Assembly (NCBI GenBank): GCA_964397545.1 | Contig: CAYNIW010000014.1 | Coordinates: forward strand, 1 to 60,224 | Length of the DNA stretch: 60,224 bases | Direction: 5' to 3' | DNA from: JAFGIG01 sp964397545 | GTDB taxonomy: Bacteria > SDB-A | Notes under the pieces: model-generated | Database searches by the model: none | The model's input: only the letters and a program-made list of their open reading frames with translations | Told to the model about the DNA's origin: nothing | Shown: positions 34,390 through 44,300 of the stretch, piece by piece | Layout of the letters: every line of letters begins with the position of its first letter | How positions within the stretch are numbered: the first letter of the stretch is position 1 | Made by a program: the position numbers and the translations under genes

Positions 34390-36111
34390 ATGAAGGAAAA
34401 AGAAAACGCAAAAATTGAAGAATGTCCTAAATGCGGATCTTCGAATTTCATTACGGATATAATAGATGAAGACAACAAAAAGGGCAAATACGGGGGAAGG
34501 GTCCATACAAGATTCCCTCCCGAACCGAACGGATACCTTCACATAGGCCACGCAAAGTCTATATGTCTTAATTTTGGATTAGCAGAAAGATACAGCGGTT
34601 TTTGCAACCTGCGCTTTGATGACACTAATCCGTCAAAAGAAGAGAATGAGTTCATCGAGTCCATAATAAAGGACGTTCAATGGCTTGGTTTTGACTGGCA
34701 GGACAGACTTTTTTTCGCGTCGGATTATTTCGAAAAGCTCTACGAATGCTCGGAAAAACTTATCATGAAGGGCAGGGCTTATGTTTGCGACCTCACGGCT
34801 GAGCAGGTCAGAGACTACCGCGGGACACTGACTTCCCCCGGGCGTGAAAGTCCTTTTAGAAACAGGGAAGCGGAAGAAAATCTCGACCTTTTCAGGCGCA
34901 TGAGAAAAGGAGATTTTAAAGACGGGGAGAAAACACTGAGGGCTAAGATAGACATGTCATCCCCTAATATAAATATGCGCGATCCAGTGATTTACAGAAT
35001 AATGAGGACTTATCACCCCAGGACAAACGACGACTGGTGTATATATCCAATGTATGACTACGCCCATTGCATATCGGATTCAATAGAGGGAATAACTCAT
35101 TCGGTCTGCACACTCGAATTTGAAGATCACAGACCGTTGTACGAATGGTTTCTTGAACAACTCGATATGTATATGCCCCAGCAGATTGAGTTTGCGAGAC
35201 TCAATTTAACTTTCACAGTGATGAGCAAAAGAAAACTCGGAATCCTCGTGGAAAAGAAACTCGTCTCCGGCTGGGACGATCCGAGAATGCCGACTATAGC
35301 AGGTCTCAGGAGAAGGGGATATACGCCGGATTCCGTTAAAACATTCTGTGAAAAGATTGGAGTCGCAAAAAGGGAGAGCACAGTTGATTTCTCGCTTCTT
35401 GAGCATTGTCTTAGAGAGGAATTGAACCTGAAAGCTAAAAGAGTTATGTGCGTCCTCGATCCCCTGAAACTGATCATAGACAATTACGAAGACGGAAAGG
35501 TCGAATACATAAATGCTCTCAACAACCCCGAAGACGAAAAAGCAGGAACGAGAGAACTGGCTTTTTCAAAGGTCCTGTATATTGAGAGAAACGATTTCGA
35601 AGAGAGTCCTCCCCCTAAGTATTACAGGCTCTCACCGGGGAGGGAAGTCAGGCTTAAACACGCATATTATGTAGTTTGCAAATATGCAGTTAAAAACGAT
35701 GATACCGGAGAAGTTGAGGAAATCCACTGTGAATACGACCCTTTGACTAAGGGAGGGTCGTCCGAAGACAAGAGAAAAGTTGAAGGCACAATACATTGGG
35801 TTTCACAAAGCGATTGTCTCGTTGCTGAGGTGAGGCTTTACGACAGACTTTTCAAGGTTGAAAATCCTTCAGAGTCAACGGAAACCGGCGATTTTACTCT
35901 TAATATTGATCAGAATTCCCTCGTTATAAACAAGAATTCCAAAATAGAATCTTCGGTCGGCAATGCCTCTCCGGGTGAAATTTTTCAGTTCCTGAGAAAC
36001 GGCTATTTTTGCGTTGATAAAGATTCATCTGTCACAAAACTCGTTTTCAACAGATCTGTTTCTCTCAAGGATTCATGGACGAAGATACTCAAAAAGCTGG
36101 ACCGGAAGTAA
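34390..36111 (+). CDS. glnS: glutaminyl-tRNA synthetase
   Basis: 573 residues from ATG 34390 behind GGGGGAAAA; a TTG at 34336 is less likely. Class I signatures: PNGYLHIGHAKS (HIGH at 51-54), and the KMSKS equivalent VMSKRKLG. An extra N-terminal segment includes CPKC (C12, C15), a half zinc-ribbon absent from the E. coli enzyme. C-terminal anticodon-binding beta-barrels complete the protein. The organism therefore charges tRNA-Gln directly, at least in part. Confidence 0.94.
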   Translation: MKEKENAKIEECPKCGSSNFITDIIDEDNKKGKYGGRVHTRFPPEPNGYLHIGHAKSICLNFGLAERYSGFCNLRFDDTNPSKEENEFIESIIKDVQWLGFDWQDRLFFASDYFEKLYECSEKLIMKGRAYVCDLTAEQVRDYRGTLTSPGRESPFRNREAEENLDLFRRMRKGDFKDGEKTLRAKIDMSSPNINMRDPVIYRIMRTYHPRTNDDWCIYPMYDYAHCISDSIEGITHSVCTLEFEDHRPLYEWFLEQLDMYMPQQIEFARLNLTFTVMSKRKLGILVEKKLVSGWDDPRMPTIAGLRRRGYTPDSVKTFCEKIGVAKRESTVDFSLLEHCLREELNLKAKRVMCVLDPLKLIIDNYEDGKVEYINALNNPEDEKAGTRELAFSKVLYIERNDFEESPPPKYYRLSPGREVRLKHAYYVVCKYAVKNDDTGEVEEIHCEYDPLTKGGSSEDKRKVEGTIHWVSQSDCLVAEVRLYDRLFKVENPSESTETGDFTLNIDQNSLVINKNSKIESSVGNASPGEIFQFLRNGYFCVDKDSSVTKLVFNRSVSLKDSWTKILKKLDRK

Positions 36112-36380
36112 TTCCTATAGAAGGGACTCTCGACCTTCACTGTTTTGACCCCAGGGAAACAGAGAGCCTTGTGCGTGAATATCTCGAGCAATGCAGACTT
36201 AAAGGATTAAAAGAAGCGAGAATAATACACGGCAAGGGTAAAGGGATTCTTATGAAGAGAGTCCACTCAATTCTGGACAAGATAGAATTCGTCAGATCTT
36301 ACAAAAGAGCTGACGATTATGCAAGTTCGTGGGGTGCGACGCTGGTTCTGCTCGATTTAGAAAATAAAACCGGTTTATAG
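36075..36380 (+). CDS. Smr-domain protein
   Basis: 101 residues. The Smr core is visible: TLDLHCFDPRET, then IIHGKGKGILMKRV. Small Smr proteins bind branched DNA or cut RNA (rescue of collided ribosomes in some bacteria). It starts 37 bases inside glnS and its end overlaps the convergent transporter gene by six bases. Confidence 0.85.
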   Translation: MDEDTQKAGPEVIPIEGTLDLHCFDPRETESLVREYLEQCRLKGLKEARIIHGKGKGILMKRVHSILDKIEFVRSYKRADDYASSWGATLVLLDLENKTGL

Positions 36381-37292
36381 ATTCATCAGTATCAGAGAGA
36401 CACAAATAAGCGTCAAAGCGAAGTATTTGCCACGGGATATTCTTTCCCTGAAAAATAAAGCTCCGGCAAGGGTCATGGTCAGGATGCTGCCCACTGAATA
36501 TACGGAAAAAGCGACTGCCGCGGGATAGAACTTAAAAGAAGAAATCAGAAAATAAGAGGAAAAAAGATTAGGGACGCCGACGAGAATGCCTGCGGCGGCG
36601 CTTTTTAAAAAAACACTTTTTTTTCGGAACCGGAACCCTCCGAGCGCAGCGGAAAGGACGAGAGCAGTAGAAAAAACACAGAAAAGAAAGAGCCGTTTAT
36701 AGGATTCAGGGGCAAAATTCTCGAATAGTTTGTTCGAAAATTCAGCCGCGCCTACTGAAAAAAGAACCCATATAAAAAGAAGGGCGTGTTTCTTGCCGGA
36801 TCTGAGGCCGCCTTTTTGCCCTGATATGATAAAAAGAGACGCTATCGAAAGCGCTGTGCCGGCGGTTTTAGCCGCCGACATTTTTTCACTGAAAAGAAAA
36901 AATGATAACACGACCGGCAAAACTGTGCCGAGTTTGGATACCGCTCCAGTCAAAGCCATTCCGCTTTCTTTTATGCTCGACTGAATGGCTAAAAATCCGG
37001 AGAGATAGAGGACGCCGCCTGTCAGACCGGTTGTCAGAGTCCATAGGACGAAAAATCTCTCCTTTCCGCTCGCGAAAAAACCCGTCACAGCGCGACTTGA
37101 TTCATGATCTATAATACCACCGGCGGTTTGTGATGAAAAATTTTCAGCTATAAGAAAAGCTGAGGCTATCAGAAAAGCTGAAAAGTAGTTGAATGAAGCG
37201 ACTTTAAGCCTTTCACATTGTTTTTGTTCGGATATTTTCAATATCGCCGCTACAGATGAACTTGATATGACAGCCAGAAGCAGATAGATCAT
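36375..37292 (-). CDS. EamA/DMT-family transporter
   Basis: 305 residues, about ten membrane segments in two EamA-like halves (first half about 1-140, second about 160-305). Drug/metabolite exporters of this family have varied substrates and none is indicated here. Four bases separate it from the upstream murJ gene, so the two are probably co-transcribed. Confidence 0.85.
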   Translation of the reverse strand: MIYLLLAVISSSSVAAILKISEQKQCERLKVASFNYFSAFLIASAFLIAENFSSQTAGGIIDHESSRAVTGFFASGKERFFVLWTLTTGLTGGVLYLSGFLAIQSSIKESGMALTGAVSKLGTVLPVVLSFFLFSEKMSAAKTAGTALSIASLFIISGQKGGLRSGKKHALLFIWVLFSVGAAEFSNKLFENFAPESYKRLFLFCVFSTALVLSAALGGFRFRKKSVFLKSAAAGILVGVPNLFSSYFLISSFKFYPAAVAFSVYSVGSILTMTLAGALFFRERISRGKYFALTLICVSLILMNL

Positions 37293-37296
37293 GGAA

Positions 37297-38856
37297 TTAT
37301 TCTGTTGACACTCTGAACCTCAGAGCTCTGGCGGTAGCGAGAAAAAATACCAAAAACAGTATCGAAGACGCGGCGGATACCGCGAGCGAAAGTTTAAAAC
37401 TTAATGCCGAAAGCAGGTCGGATAAACGCAATACAATATAAATTGCTGATGCCGGAATGACGGATGAAAAAAGCGTTTTCAATGCTCCTTCGAACAGTTT
37501 CAGAAAAGGGACTTTCGCGTAACGGAAGTGAAACATTGATAAAAGACACAGAGAATTGAATATACTTGCCAGAGAAACAGAAAAAGCTAAACCGTTTATT
37601 CCCATTTTTTGCCTGACAGCGAGGACAGTAATCACATTTAAGGCGCTTGACAGAAAACTCACGGCGACGGGAATTTTCGTGTCTTTCATCGAATAAAAAG
37701 TATTGGATAAAATCTTTACGAATGAAGTTCCTGCTATACCCAAGAGAAACCAGCCAAGAACATCCGCTGTCGCGGCAGTATCGTTCGGAGTGAACATTCC
37801 GTGCTGATAAATTATGCGGACAAGATGGTATCTGAGGACCCACATAAGAGCGCATACAGGGAAGACAAAGAACATGGCCAAACGGAGAGATCTTGTCAAA
37901 ACAGAGAGAACAAGGTCTGTTCTCATTGAGGAGGCGTGCCTTGCGGTCTCTGGAAGGGCTACTGTAGCGAGACTGACTCCAACGATGCCGAGGGGAAAGG
38001 TCATCAGCCTGAAAGCGAATGAGTAGTGAGAAACTGCGCCTTCTCCCATATGAGTGGCGAAAGCCTGGTTTACGGCGACGTTTATTCTCGTAGCCACGTA
38101 TCCCAGAGCGACAGGCAGAAAAAGAAAAAGAGACCTGCGGACCGATATATCCCTAAAATGGACGGACAATCTGTATCTTAATCCTTCCTTGACAGAAGAC
38201 GGGAGCATCACGGCGAATTGCGCGATGGAGCCGGCGAGAATACCGGCTGCGAGAGGAACAGGGGACGGATTTTCCGAGCCTTTCAAAACCTTAAAAAGAA
38301 ACAAGGTGACCATAATGGAGACGATGTTCCAAAGAGCCGGCGCGAGGCTTGTTATCGAGTAATGCCTGAAATAATTCAACAAACCCATAACGAGAGAAGT
38401 TGATGATGAGATTATTAGAATCGGAAAGAGGATTTTGACGAGAAAGACGGTCTGCGCCTGTTTTTCTCCTGAATATCCCCCGGCAAAGACAGAAACTATA
38501 TAAGGGGCGAAAATAATGCCTAAAGCACAGAGAACGCCTGAAAGGAAAATAAGTATATTCAATAGATTTACAGCGAAGACAAGGGCTTTCTTTTTCCCTT
38601 CTTTTTCGTTGACATCTGAAAAAACAGGGATGAAAGCGGCGTTCATTGTCCCTTCAGAGATGAATTCGAGTATCATGCCGGGAATGATGTAAGCTGTCCT
38701 GAAGGCGTCCATAGAACTGCCGGCGCCGTAAAGAGCCGCATAGACTATTTCTCTTATCAGCCCAAGGACTCTGCTGACAAAGACGCCGAATGAAAACTTT
38801 CCTGCGCTTTTAAGAAGGCTTTTGGTTTCTGAAGACTGTCTTGTTTTGGAAGTCAT
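37297..38856 (-). CDS. murJ: lipid II flippase MurJ (MviN family)
   Basis: 519 residues from ATG 38856 (a TTG at 38910 would add 18 residues and lacks a clear ribosome-binding site). About 14 membrane helices. Recognisable motifs are LGLIREIVYAALYGAGSSMD and MNAAFIPVF near the N-terminus, and RINVAVNQAFATHMGEGAVS in the middle. MurJ flips lipid II across the inner membrane for peptidoglycan synthesis. The gene is divergent from the 39034 operon. Confidence 0.93.
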   Translation of the reverse strand: MTSKTRQSSETKSLLKSAGKFSFGVFVSRVLGLIREIVYAALYGAGSSMDAFRTAYIIPGMILEFISEGTMNAAFIPVFSDVNEKEGKKKALVFAVNLLNILIFLSGVLCALGIIFAPYIVSVFAGGYSGEKQAQTVFLVKILFPILIISSSTSLVMGLLNYFRHYSITSLAPALWNIVSIMVTLFLFKVLKGSENPSPVPLAAGILAGSIAQFAVMLPSSVKEGLRYRLSVHFRDISVRRSLFLFLPVALGYVATRINVAVNQAFATHMGEGAVSHYSFAFRLMTFPLGIVGVSLATVALPETARHASSMRTDLVLSVLTRSLRLAMFFVFPVCALMWVLRYHLVRIIYQHGMFTPNDTAATADVLGWFLLGIAGTSFVKILSNTFYSMKDTKIPVAVSFLSSALNVITVLAVRQKMGINGLAFSVSLASIFNSLCLLSMFHFRYAKVPFLKLFEGALKTLFSSVIPASAIYIVLRLSDLLSALSFKLSLAVSAASSILFLVFFLATARALRFRVSTE

Positions 38857-38952
38857 ACAGAGTAAAAATATCAAATATGGCGCTATTTCAAAAGCTTTAT
38901 CTGCCGGCAAAGAGGAAAGCGTCGCAGTCGTAAAGATGCTAAGGGAAAGCGA

Positions 38953-38980
38953 TTGACTTATTATCTTTACATATTATCAT
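38953..38980 (+). promoter_or_regulatory. sigma-70 promoter for the 39034-48855 operon
   Basis: TTGACT (38953-38958), a 16-base spacer and TATCAT (38975-38980, five of six consensus bases). About 50 bases downstream is the TTG start of the metallo-hydrolase behind GAGGGA. Confidence 0.65.
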
Positions 38981-39033
38981 TAAATCGTAGTTCTTGGTGT
39001 CTGTTCATTGTTTAATTTCGTGAGGGAATTTTT

Positions 39034-40416
39034 TTGAAAATCAAACCCTTGGGTGCCGTCAGGACAGTGACGGGGTCAATGCATGTTTTAGAGTCCCATG
39101 GAGGGAAAAGAATACTTCTCGATTGCGGCCTCTATCAAGGCAAAAGAGCCGAATCGAATTCTCTTAACAGAAATCCAAGAATTGATCCGAAGTCCGTTGA
39201 CAAAATAGTCATTTCGCACGCGCATATAGACCATTGCGGATTACTGCCTCATTTTGTCAGGCAAGGCTTCACGGGTGAAATCTGCATGACGCCGGCCACA
39301 AAAGAACTCTTGGAACTGCTCCTGCTCGACAGCGCGCATCTTCAGCTGAAAGACGCAGAATATATTAACAGAAAGAAAAAACCCCAAGACCCTCAAATCG
39401 AGCCGCTATACATCGAAGAGGACGTTCTTCAAACCATGAAACTCGCCAGCTCGAAAAACTTTGGAGAACGGTTTGAAGTCTCACCAGAAATGTCTGTGAG
39501 ATTTCTAAGGGCGGGGCACATACTCGGTTCGGCGATGATAGAGATTGACGAAAAAGGGAAAACAGTTCTTTTTTCAGGAGACCTTGGCAGGAAAGACGCG
39601 CCTCTGCTGAAAGATCCGGAAGAACTCGATGATTCAGATATTGATTTACTGCTCGTTGAAAGCACATACGGCGGTAGAAAACACAGAAGCTTTGATGAAG
39701 CAAAAGACAGACTTGTGAAAGCAGTAGAAAAAATAATACATACTAAGGGCAAGCTGCTTATTCCGGCTTTTTCTGTCGGGAGAACGCAGGACATCGTATA
39801 CACTCTTCACGAACTAATCCTGGAAGGCAGAATTCCTGACTCTATCGAAATGTTCGTTGACAGCCCACTTTCTACAAATGTCACGCAGATATACAGACAG
39901 CATTTCTACGAGCTCGACGAAAAGACGATGGAGATGATGGAGCAAGACGGAGATCCCCTGGGATTCGGAACCCTTAAATACACAAAAAGCGTGGACCAGT
40001 CAAAAGAACTCAATGAAAAAGAAGGACCTATGATTATCATTTCTGCAAGCGGAATGTGTGAAGGCGGAAGGATAGTCCATCATCTGAAGAACTGCATTTC
40101 AGATTCAAGGAACGTGATATTAATCGTCAGTTTTCAAGCCATAAACACTTTGGGAAGAAGAATAGCGGACGGTTTTAAGGAGATAAAAATATTCGGGAAA
40201 AGCTACAGTGTCGAAGCGGAGGTGCTGACAAACAACGAGTGGAGCGCTCACGCCGACGGAGAAGAACTTTTGTCTTTTATAAAAAAAGCAAACGCGAAAA
40301 AGACATTGCTGGTTCACGGAGAAATGAAGCAAATCGAAGCGCTTAAAGCTAAAATTGATGGGATCGGCATTAATTCTTATATCCCGGATGAAGATGACGG
40401 CTTCATAGAAGTTTAG
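39034..40416 (+). CDS. MBL-fold beta-CASP RNA-processing-type metallo-hydrolase
   Basis: 460 residues, TTG start. Metal site SHAHIDHCG (HxHxDH at 62-67), then a conserved RAGHILGSAMIEI segment, SGDLGR and the C-terminal beta-CASP signature ISASGMCEGGRI, with HADGEEL as the last metal motif. This is the bacterial YSH1/Int11-like family, likely an RNA endo/exonuclease. It is the first gene of a five-gene operon; XerD-type recombinase follows after 14 bases. Confidence 0.92.
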   Translation: MKIKPLGAVRTVTGSMHVLESHGGKRILLDCGLYQGKRAESNSLNRNPRIDPKSVDKIVISHAHIDHCGLLPHFVRQGFTGEICMTPATKELLELLLLDSAHLQLKDAEYINRKKKPQDPQIEPLYIEEDVLQTMKLASSKNFGERFEVSPEMSVRFLRAGHILGSAMIEIDEKGKTVLFSGDLGRKDAPLLKDPEELDDSDIDLLLVESTYGGRKHRSFDEAKDRLVKAVEKIIHTKGKLLIPAFSVGRTQDIVYTLHELILEGRIPDSIEMFVDSPLSTNVTQIYRQHFYELDEKTMEMMEQDGDPLGFGTLKYTKSVDQSKELNEKEGPMIIISASGMCEGGRIVHHLKNCISDSRNVILIVSFQAINTLGRRIADGFKEIKIFGKSYSVEAEVLTNNEWSAHADGEELLSFIKKANAKKTLLVHGEMKQIEALKAKIDGIGINSYIPDEDDGFIEV

Positions 40417-40430
40417 AGAAAGGGGCCACG

Positions 40431-41351
40431 ATGGAGGATGTCAAGAGTAAGTGGGAGAAGACCAACGAAGATTTTCTCCAATTTCTGGTTTTTGAAAAAG
40501 GTGTCAGCCCAAACACTCTCAACGCTTACAAAAACGACATAAAACAGCTTTCCGACTACTGCGTCAACATGAAACTTTGTCCAGAAAGCATTAAATACGA
40601 ACATATGCTAAGTTTCTCCGAAAAAATGGCTGAGTCTGGTCTGAAGAGGGCTTCACTGAGCAGGAAAGTTTCTTCAATAAACCATTTTTTCAGCTTTCTT
40701 AAGAACGATGAAAGAATTCAAGCAAATCCGGCTTCAGAACTTGTGATTTCAAGAAGTAAAAGGGCTTTGCCCAAACCTCTCTCCATAGACGACATAGAGA
40801 GAATTTTCAAATCCATGGGAAAAGACGATCCTCAAGATGTCAGAGACAGAGCGATTTTCGAACTTATATATTCTTCCGGTTTGAGAGTTTCCGAAGTCTG
40901 CTCCATGACTTTCAATTCCCTTATGTGGGAAGAACAATTGATTAGAATAATCGGAAAGGGCAACAAGGAAAGAATAGTCCCTTTTGGTGACTGTGCAGAG
41001 AACGCCCTTAAAGAATATCTCGAGTCAGCCAGACCGGCTCTTTTGAGAGGAAGAAAAGATTCCGACAAGGTTTTTTTGAGTTCGAGAGGAAGATCCATTT
41101 CAAGGCAGATAATATGGATTAGACTCAAAAGAGCGGCAAAAAAAGCCGGCATAGACAAAGAAATCCATCCTCACACTTTGAGACACTCGTTCGCTACTCA
41201 TCTTCTCAAAGGAGGCGCAGACCTGAGGGCTGTTCAGGAGCTCTTGGGCCATTCTTCCATAAGCACAACTGAGATATATACCGAGCTTGATCGTGATACG
41301 CTCAAAGACGTCATCAAGATGTGTCATCCCAGGGAGAAAATGAATGAATGA
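40431..41351 (+). CDS. xerD: tyrosine recombinase XerD/XerC
   Basis: 306 residues, the usual length. An N-terminal SAM-like domain (about 10-100) precedes the catalytic domain, with all active residues present: R152 (SGLRVSE), K176 (GKGNKER), H248/R251 (HTLRHSFA), H274 (LLGHSS) and Y283 (TEIYTEL). It most likely resolves chromosome dimers at dif. It is overlapped by eight bases at its end by the coiled-coil gene. No phage-like neighbours are seen. Confidence 0.92.
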   Translation: MEDVKSKWEKTNEDFLQFLVFEKGVSPNTLNAYKNDIKQLSDYCVNMKLCPESIKYEHMLSFSEKMAESGLKRASLSRKVSSINHFFSFLKNDERIQANPASELVISRSKRALPKPLSIDDIERIFKSMGKDDPQDVRDRAIFELIYSSGLRVSEVCSMTFNSLMWEEQLIRIIGKGNKERIVPFGDCAENALKEYLESARPALLRGRKDSDKVFLSSRGRSISRQIIWIRLKRAAKKAGIDKEIHPHTLRHSFATHLLKGGADLRAVQELLGHSSISTTEIYTELDRDTLKDVIKMCHPREKMNE

Positions 41352-44300
41352 ACGGAATGACAGAGACAATAGAGAAACATACGATGATGTGACGGATGAA
41401 ATATCCGCCAGCCTGATGGAAGGATTTGATCAGGCTCATAAAGATCATGTCCTGGAACTCGATAAAAAAGCTCTGGAAAATTCTTTGGAAGAGCTTTCCT
41501 CTAAAAAAGAAACCCTTGAGTCCGAACTTCAAAAACTTTTCGAAGAAAAAAAATCCGCGGAAGATGAGTTGGAGAAACTCAGAGAAGAAATCTCCGTATT
41601 GAATAAAAAAAGGGAAGAAGAAAAGCAGAATGCAAAGGAAATTGAAAGCCACATAGACAATCTTTCAAAAAAAGTGATGCAGATATCCGCCGAGTTAAAC
41701 GACATCAGCAAGATTAAAGATGAAAAATCCGATGAAATTGAACTGCTGCAAATCGAGATATCCGATAAGAATAATTCTCTGCAGGAGTTAATTTCAGAAA
41801 TAGAAAAAAACAAAAAGGTCCTCGAAGAAAACCAAATGGAATTGGACGGTATATTCCAGCAGAGAGAAAGGACCATGATTGACATTGACATAATCCGAAA
41901 CGAGATAAACATTCTCGAGTCCGAGAAAAAGAAAATTTCCGGAGAATTGCCGGATTTGAAAGCCGAAAGAGATTCATTGAAAAACATCTGCGAAGAAGTT
42001 GAAAAGAGAAACTCCGAATACCAGTCCCAATACGACAGGATGCTCATGGAGGCCAGCACCGCTTCGATGGAAAAAGACTACATAGAAGGTGAAATACTTA
42101 CGAAAAGCAAAGAGCTCGAAAGCATGGAGGAAAAACTTTCAGCTCTGGAAAAAGAATGGTCCGACCTTCAGCTAATCATTACGCGAACTGAAGAGGAAAA
42201 AGAAAAACTCAGAGATGAAGTTGAAAAAATAGAAGCAGAAAAAAAATCTCTGCTAATAGAAAACTCCGAGCTTTCTATTCAAAAAGAAAATATGGATTTG
42301 GAATTGAGTCAGATAAGTCTATCCCTGGCATCTCTGAGAAATGACGAAAAAGAAGCTGATGAAAACTTAAATTTTCTGCGGAACAAAATTCAGTCGGCAA
42401 AAGACCAGCTAAGTGAAAAAGAGGCGGAAATGCTGAAAGCCGCCGAAGAGCACGAAAAAGAACTGTTAGAGCTCAGAGAAGAAGCCAAAAAAGAAAAAAT
42501 GTTTTTAGACGAAACCCGGAATATTGAAGAGGAATTACAGAAAGAAAGCGAGATTCTCGGGGAGAAAATCTTCTCCGCGAAAGAAGAGATACAGAAGCTT
42601 AACGAGAGCCGATCGGGACTAGAGGCTGAAACAGCGGATCTTGAGAAAAAGGCAGGAGAGCTCAAGACAGAGATAGACGCCGGGAACGAGAAGCTTATAG
42701 AGCTCGGAAACGAAATAACAAACATTGAGATGCAGATAGAGATGCACCGTCTTGAGTTTGAAGCCAAGAAAGCCGAGGGCGACGGGAATCTCAAGGTATT
42801 GAGAGAAGAGATAACAGGAGCGGAGAGAGAGCTGTTGTCATTGAGGGAGACGGTAGGAGAGGCTGTTGCTGAGAGGGACCGGCTCGAAGCGGAGAGGGAG
42901 GATCTCGGCAGTAAGAGAGGAGAGCTGGCGGCGGCGGTATCCGAGCTGGAGAGAGAGCATGAGGCTGTCCAGAGGGATAAGGAGACCGCGGAAAACGAGT
43001 ATTCGGTTCTTGCCCAAAAGACGGCTGATTTAGAGAAAGAGAGAGAAAATCTTTCTTCCGAAATTGAAAAACTCGTGGATGAAAAGAATGAAGTCGCGGA
43101 AAAACTCGAAAGTGAAATTGAAGCCCTCGAGAGAGAAATTTCCGCGACAAAGGACGAAGCTCTTAAAGATACCGCCTCACTCGAGATAATCAGGGAAACC
43201 ATAGATAAACTAAAATACCAAAACGAAAAGCTTGAAAACGAAAACACCGATTTGAATCTGAAAAAGGAGAACCTCGAGCAGGAGATATTCCAGTCTGAAG
43301 CGAGAAATGAGCTTGTTAAAAATGAGATAAAAGAATCAAGAGATAAATTGGAAAAACTCAGTGAGGAAATTGCCTTCGCAAACGAGAAATCTCTGAATCT
43401 GGGCAACGAGATAGCGAACTGCGAAATGCAGATGGAAATGAATAGGCTTGAATTTGAAGAAAAAAAACAGGAAAGAGAAGAATCTTTGAAAGCTCTTTCA
43501 GACGAAATTACGGAAAAAACTCTGGATTTGGCGCAATACGAGGAAAAACTTAGGACAACCAGAAAAAATTACGATGATTTTTCAAGGGAGTGCGAAGTAA
43601 AAAGAGAAGCAGCGGAAAATATAAGATCGGAAATGGAGGAACTGTTAAAAGGGACCGAAATCCTTTCAGGAGACATAGACCAGAAAAACAGGCTGATATC
43701 GGAGCTGGATGAAGAAGTGAGGAAGTATTATCAGAATGTTTCTATTCTTCAGGAAAGAATTGATTTAATAGAAAAAACTGCTTTTGAAAAAGAAAATGAA
43801 TTTGAAAATTCAATAAATCAACTCGATGAACTGCTGACAAACCTCAGAAACGAGAAAGAAGAAAAAGACAGAGAAATTAATGCTTTTGCCGAATCCCTGG
43901 ATAAGATGAAATCCGAGAAAAATGAACTCGAAAAAGCGATTACCGGCGGATCTGCAGAAAAAGCCCGAATAGAAGAAGAGATACAGAAGCTTAACGAGAG
44001 CCGATCGGGACTAGAGGCTGAAACAGCGGATCTTGAGAAAAAGGCAGGAGAGCTCAAGACAGAGATAGACGCCGGGAACGAGAAGCTTATAGAGCTCGGA
44101 AACGAAATAACAAACATTGAGATGCAGATAGAGATGCACCGTCTTGAGTTTGAAGCCAAGAAAGCCGAGGGCGACGGGAATCTCAAGGTATTGAGAGAAG
44201 AGATAACAGGAGCGGAGAGAGAGCTGTTGTCATTGAGGGAGACGGTAGGAGAGGCTGTTGCTGAGAGGGACCGGCTCGAAGCGGAGAGGGAGGATCTCGG

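Noticed and set aside
40431..41351. Tyrosine recombinase as a sign of an integrated element
   Set aside because: It is of Xer length and sequence, sits in the middle of an operon and has no phage or plasmid genes or attachment repeats nearby.
42390..43406. 338-residue open frame on the minus strand inside the coiled-coil gene
   Set aside because: Its Ser/Phe-rich sequence is the complement of Glu/Lys-rich heptads. An equal-length antisense frame at 43818-44834 arises from the same 507-bp repeat. Neither has a ribosome-binding site or a recognisable fold.
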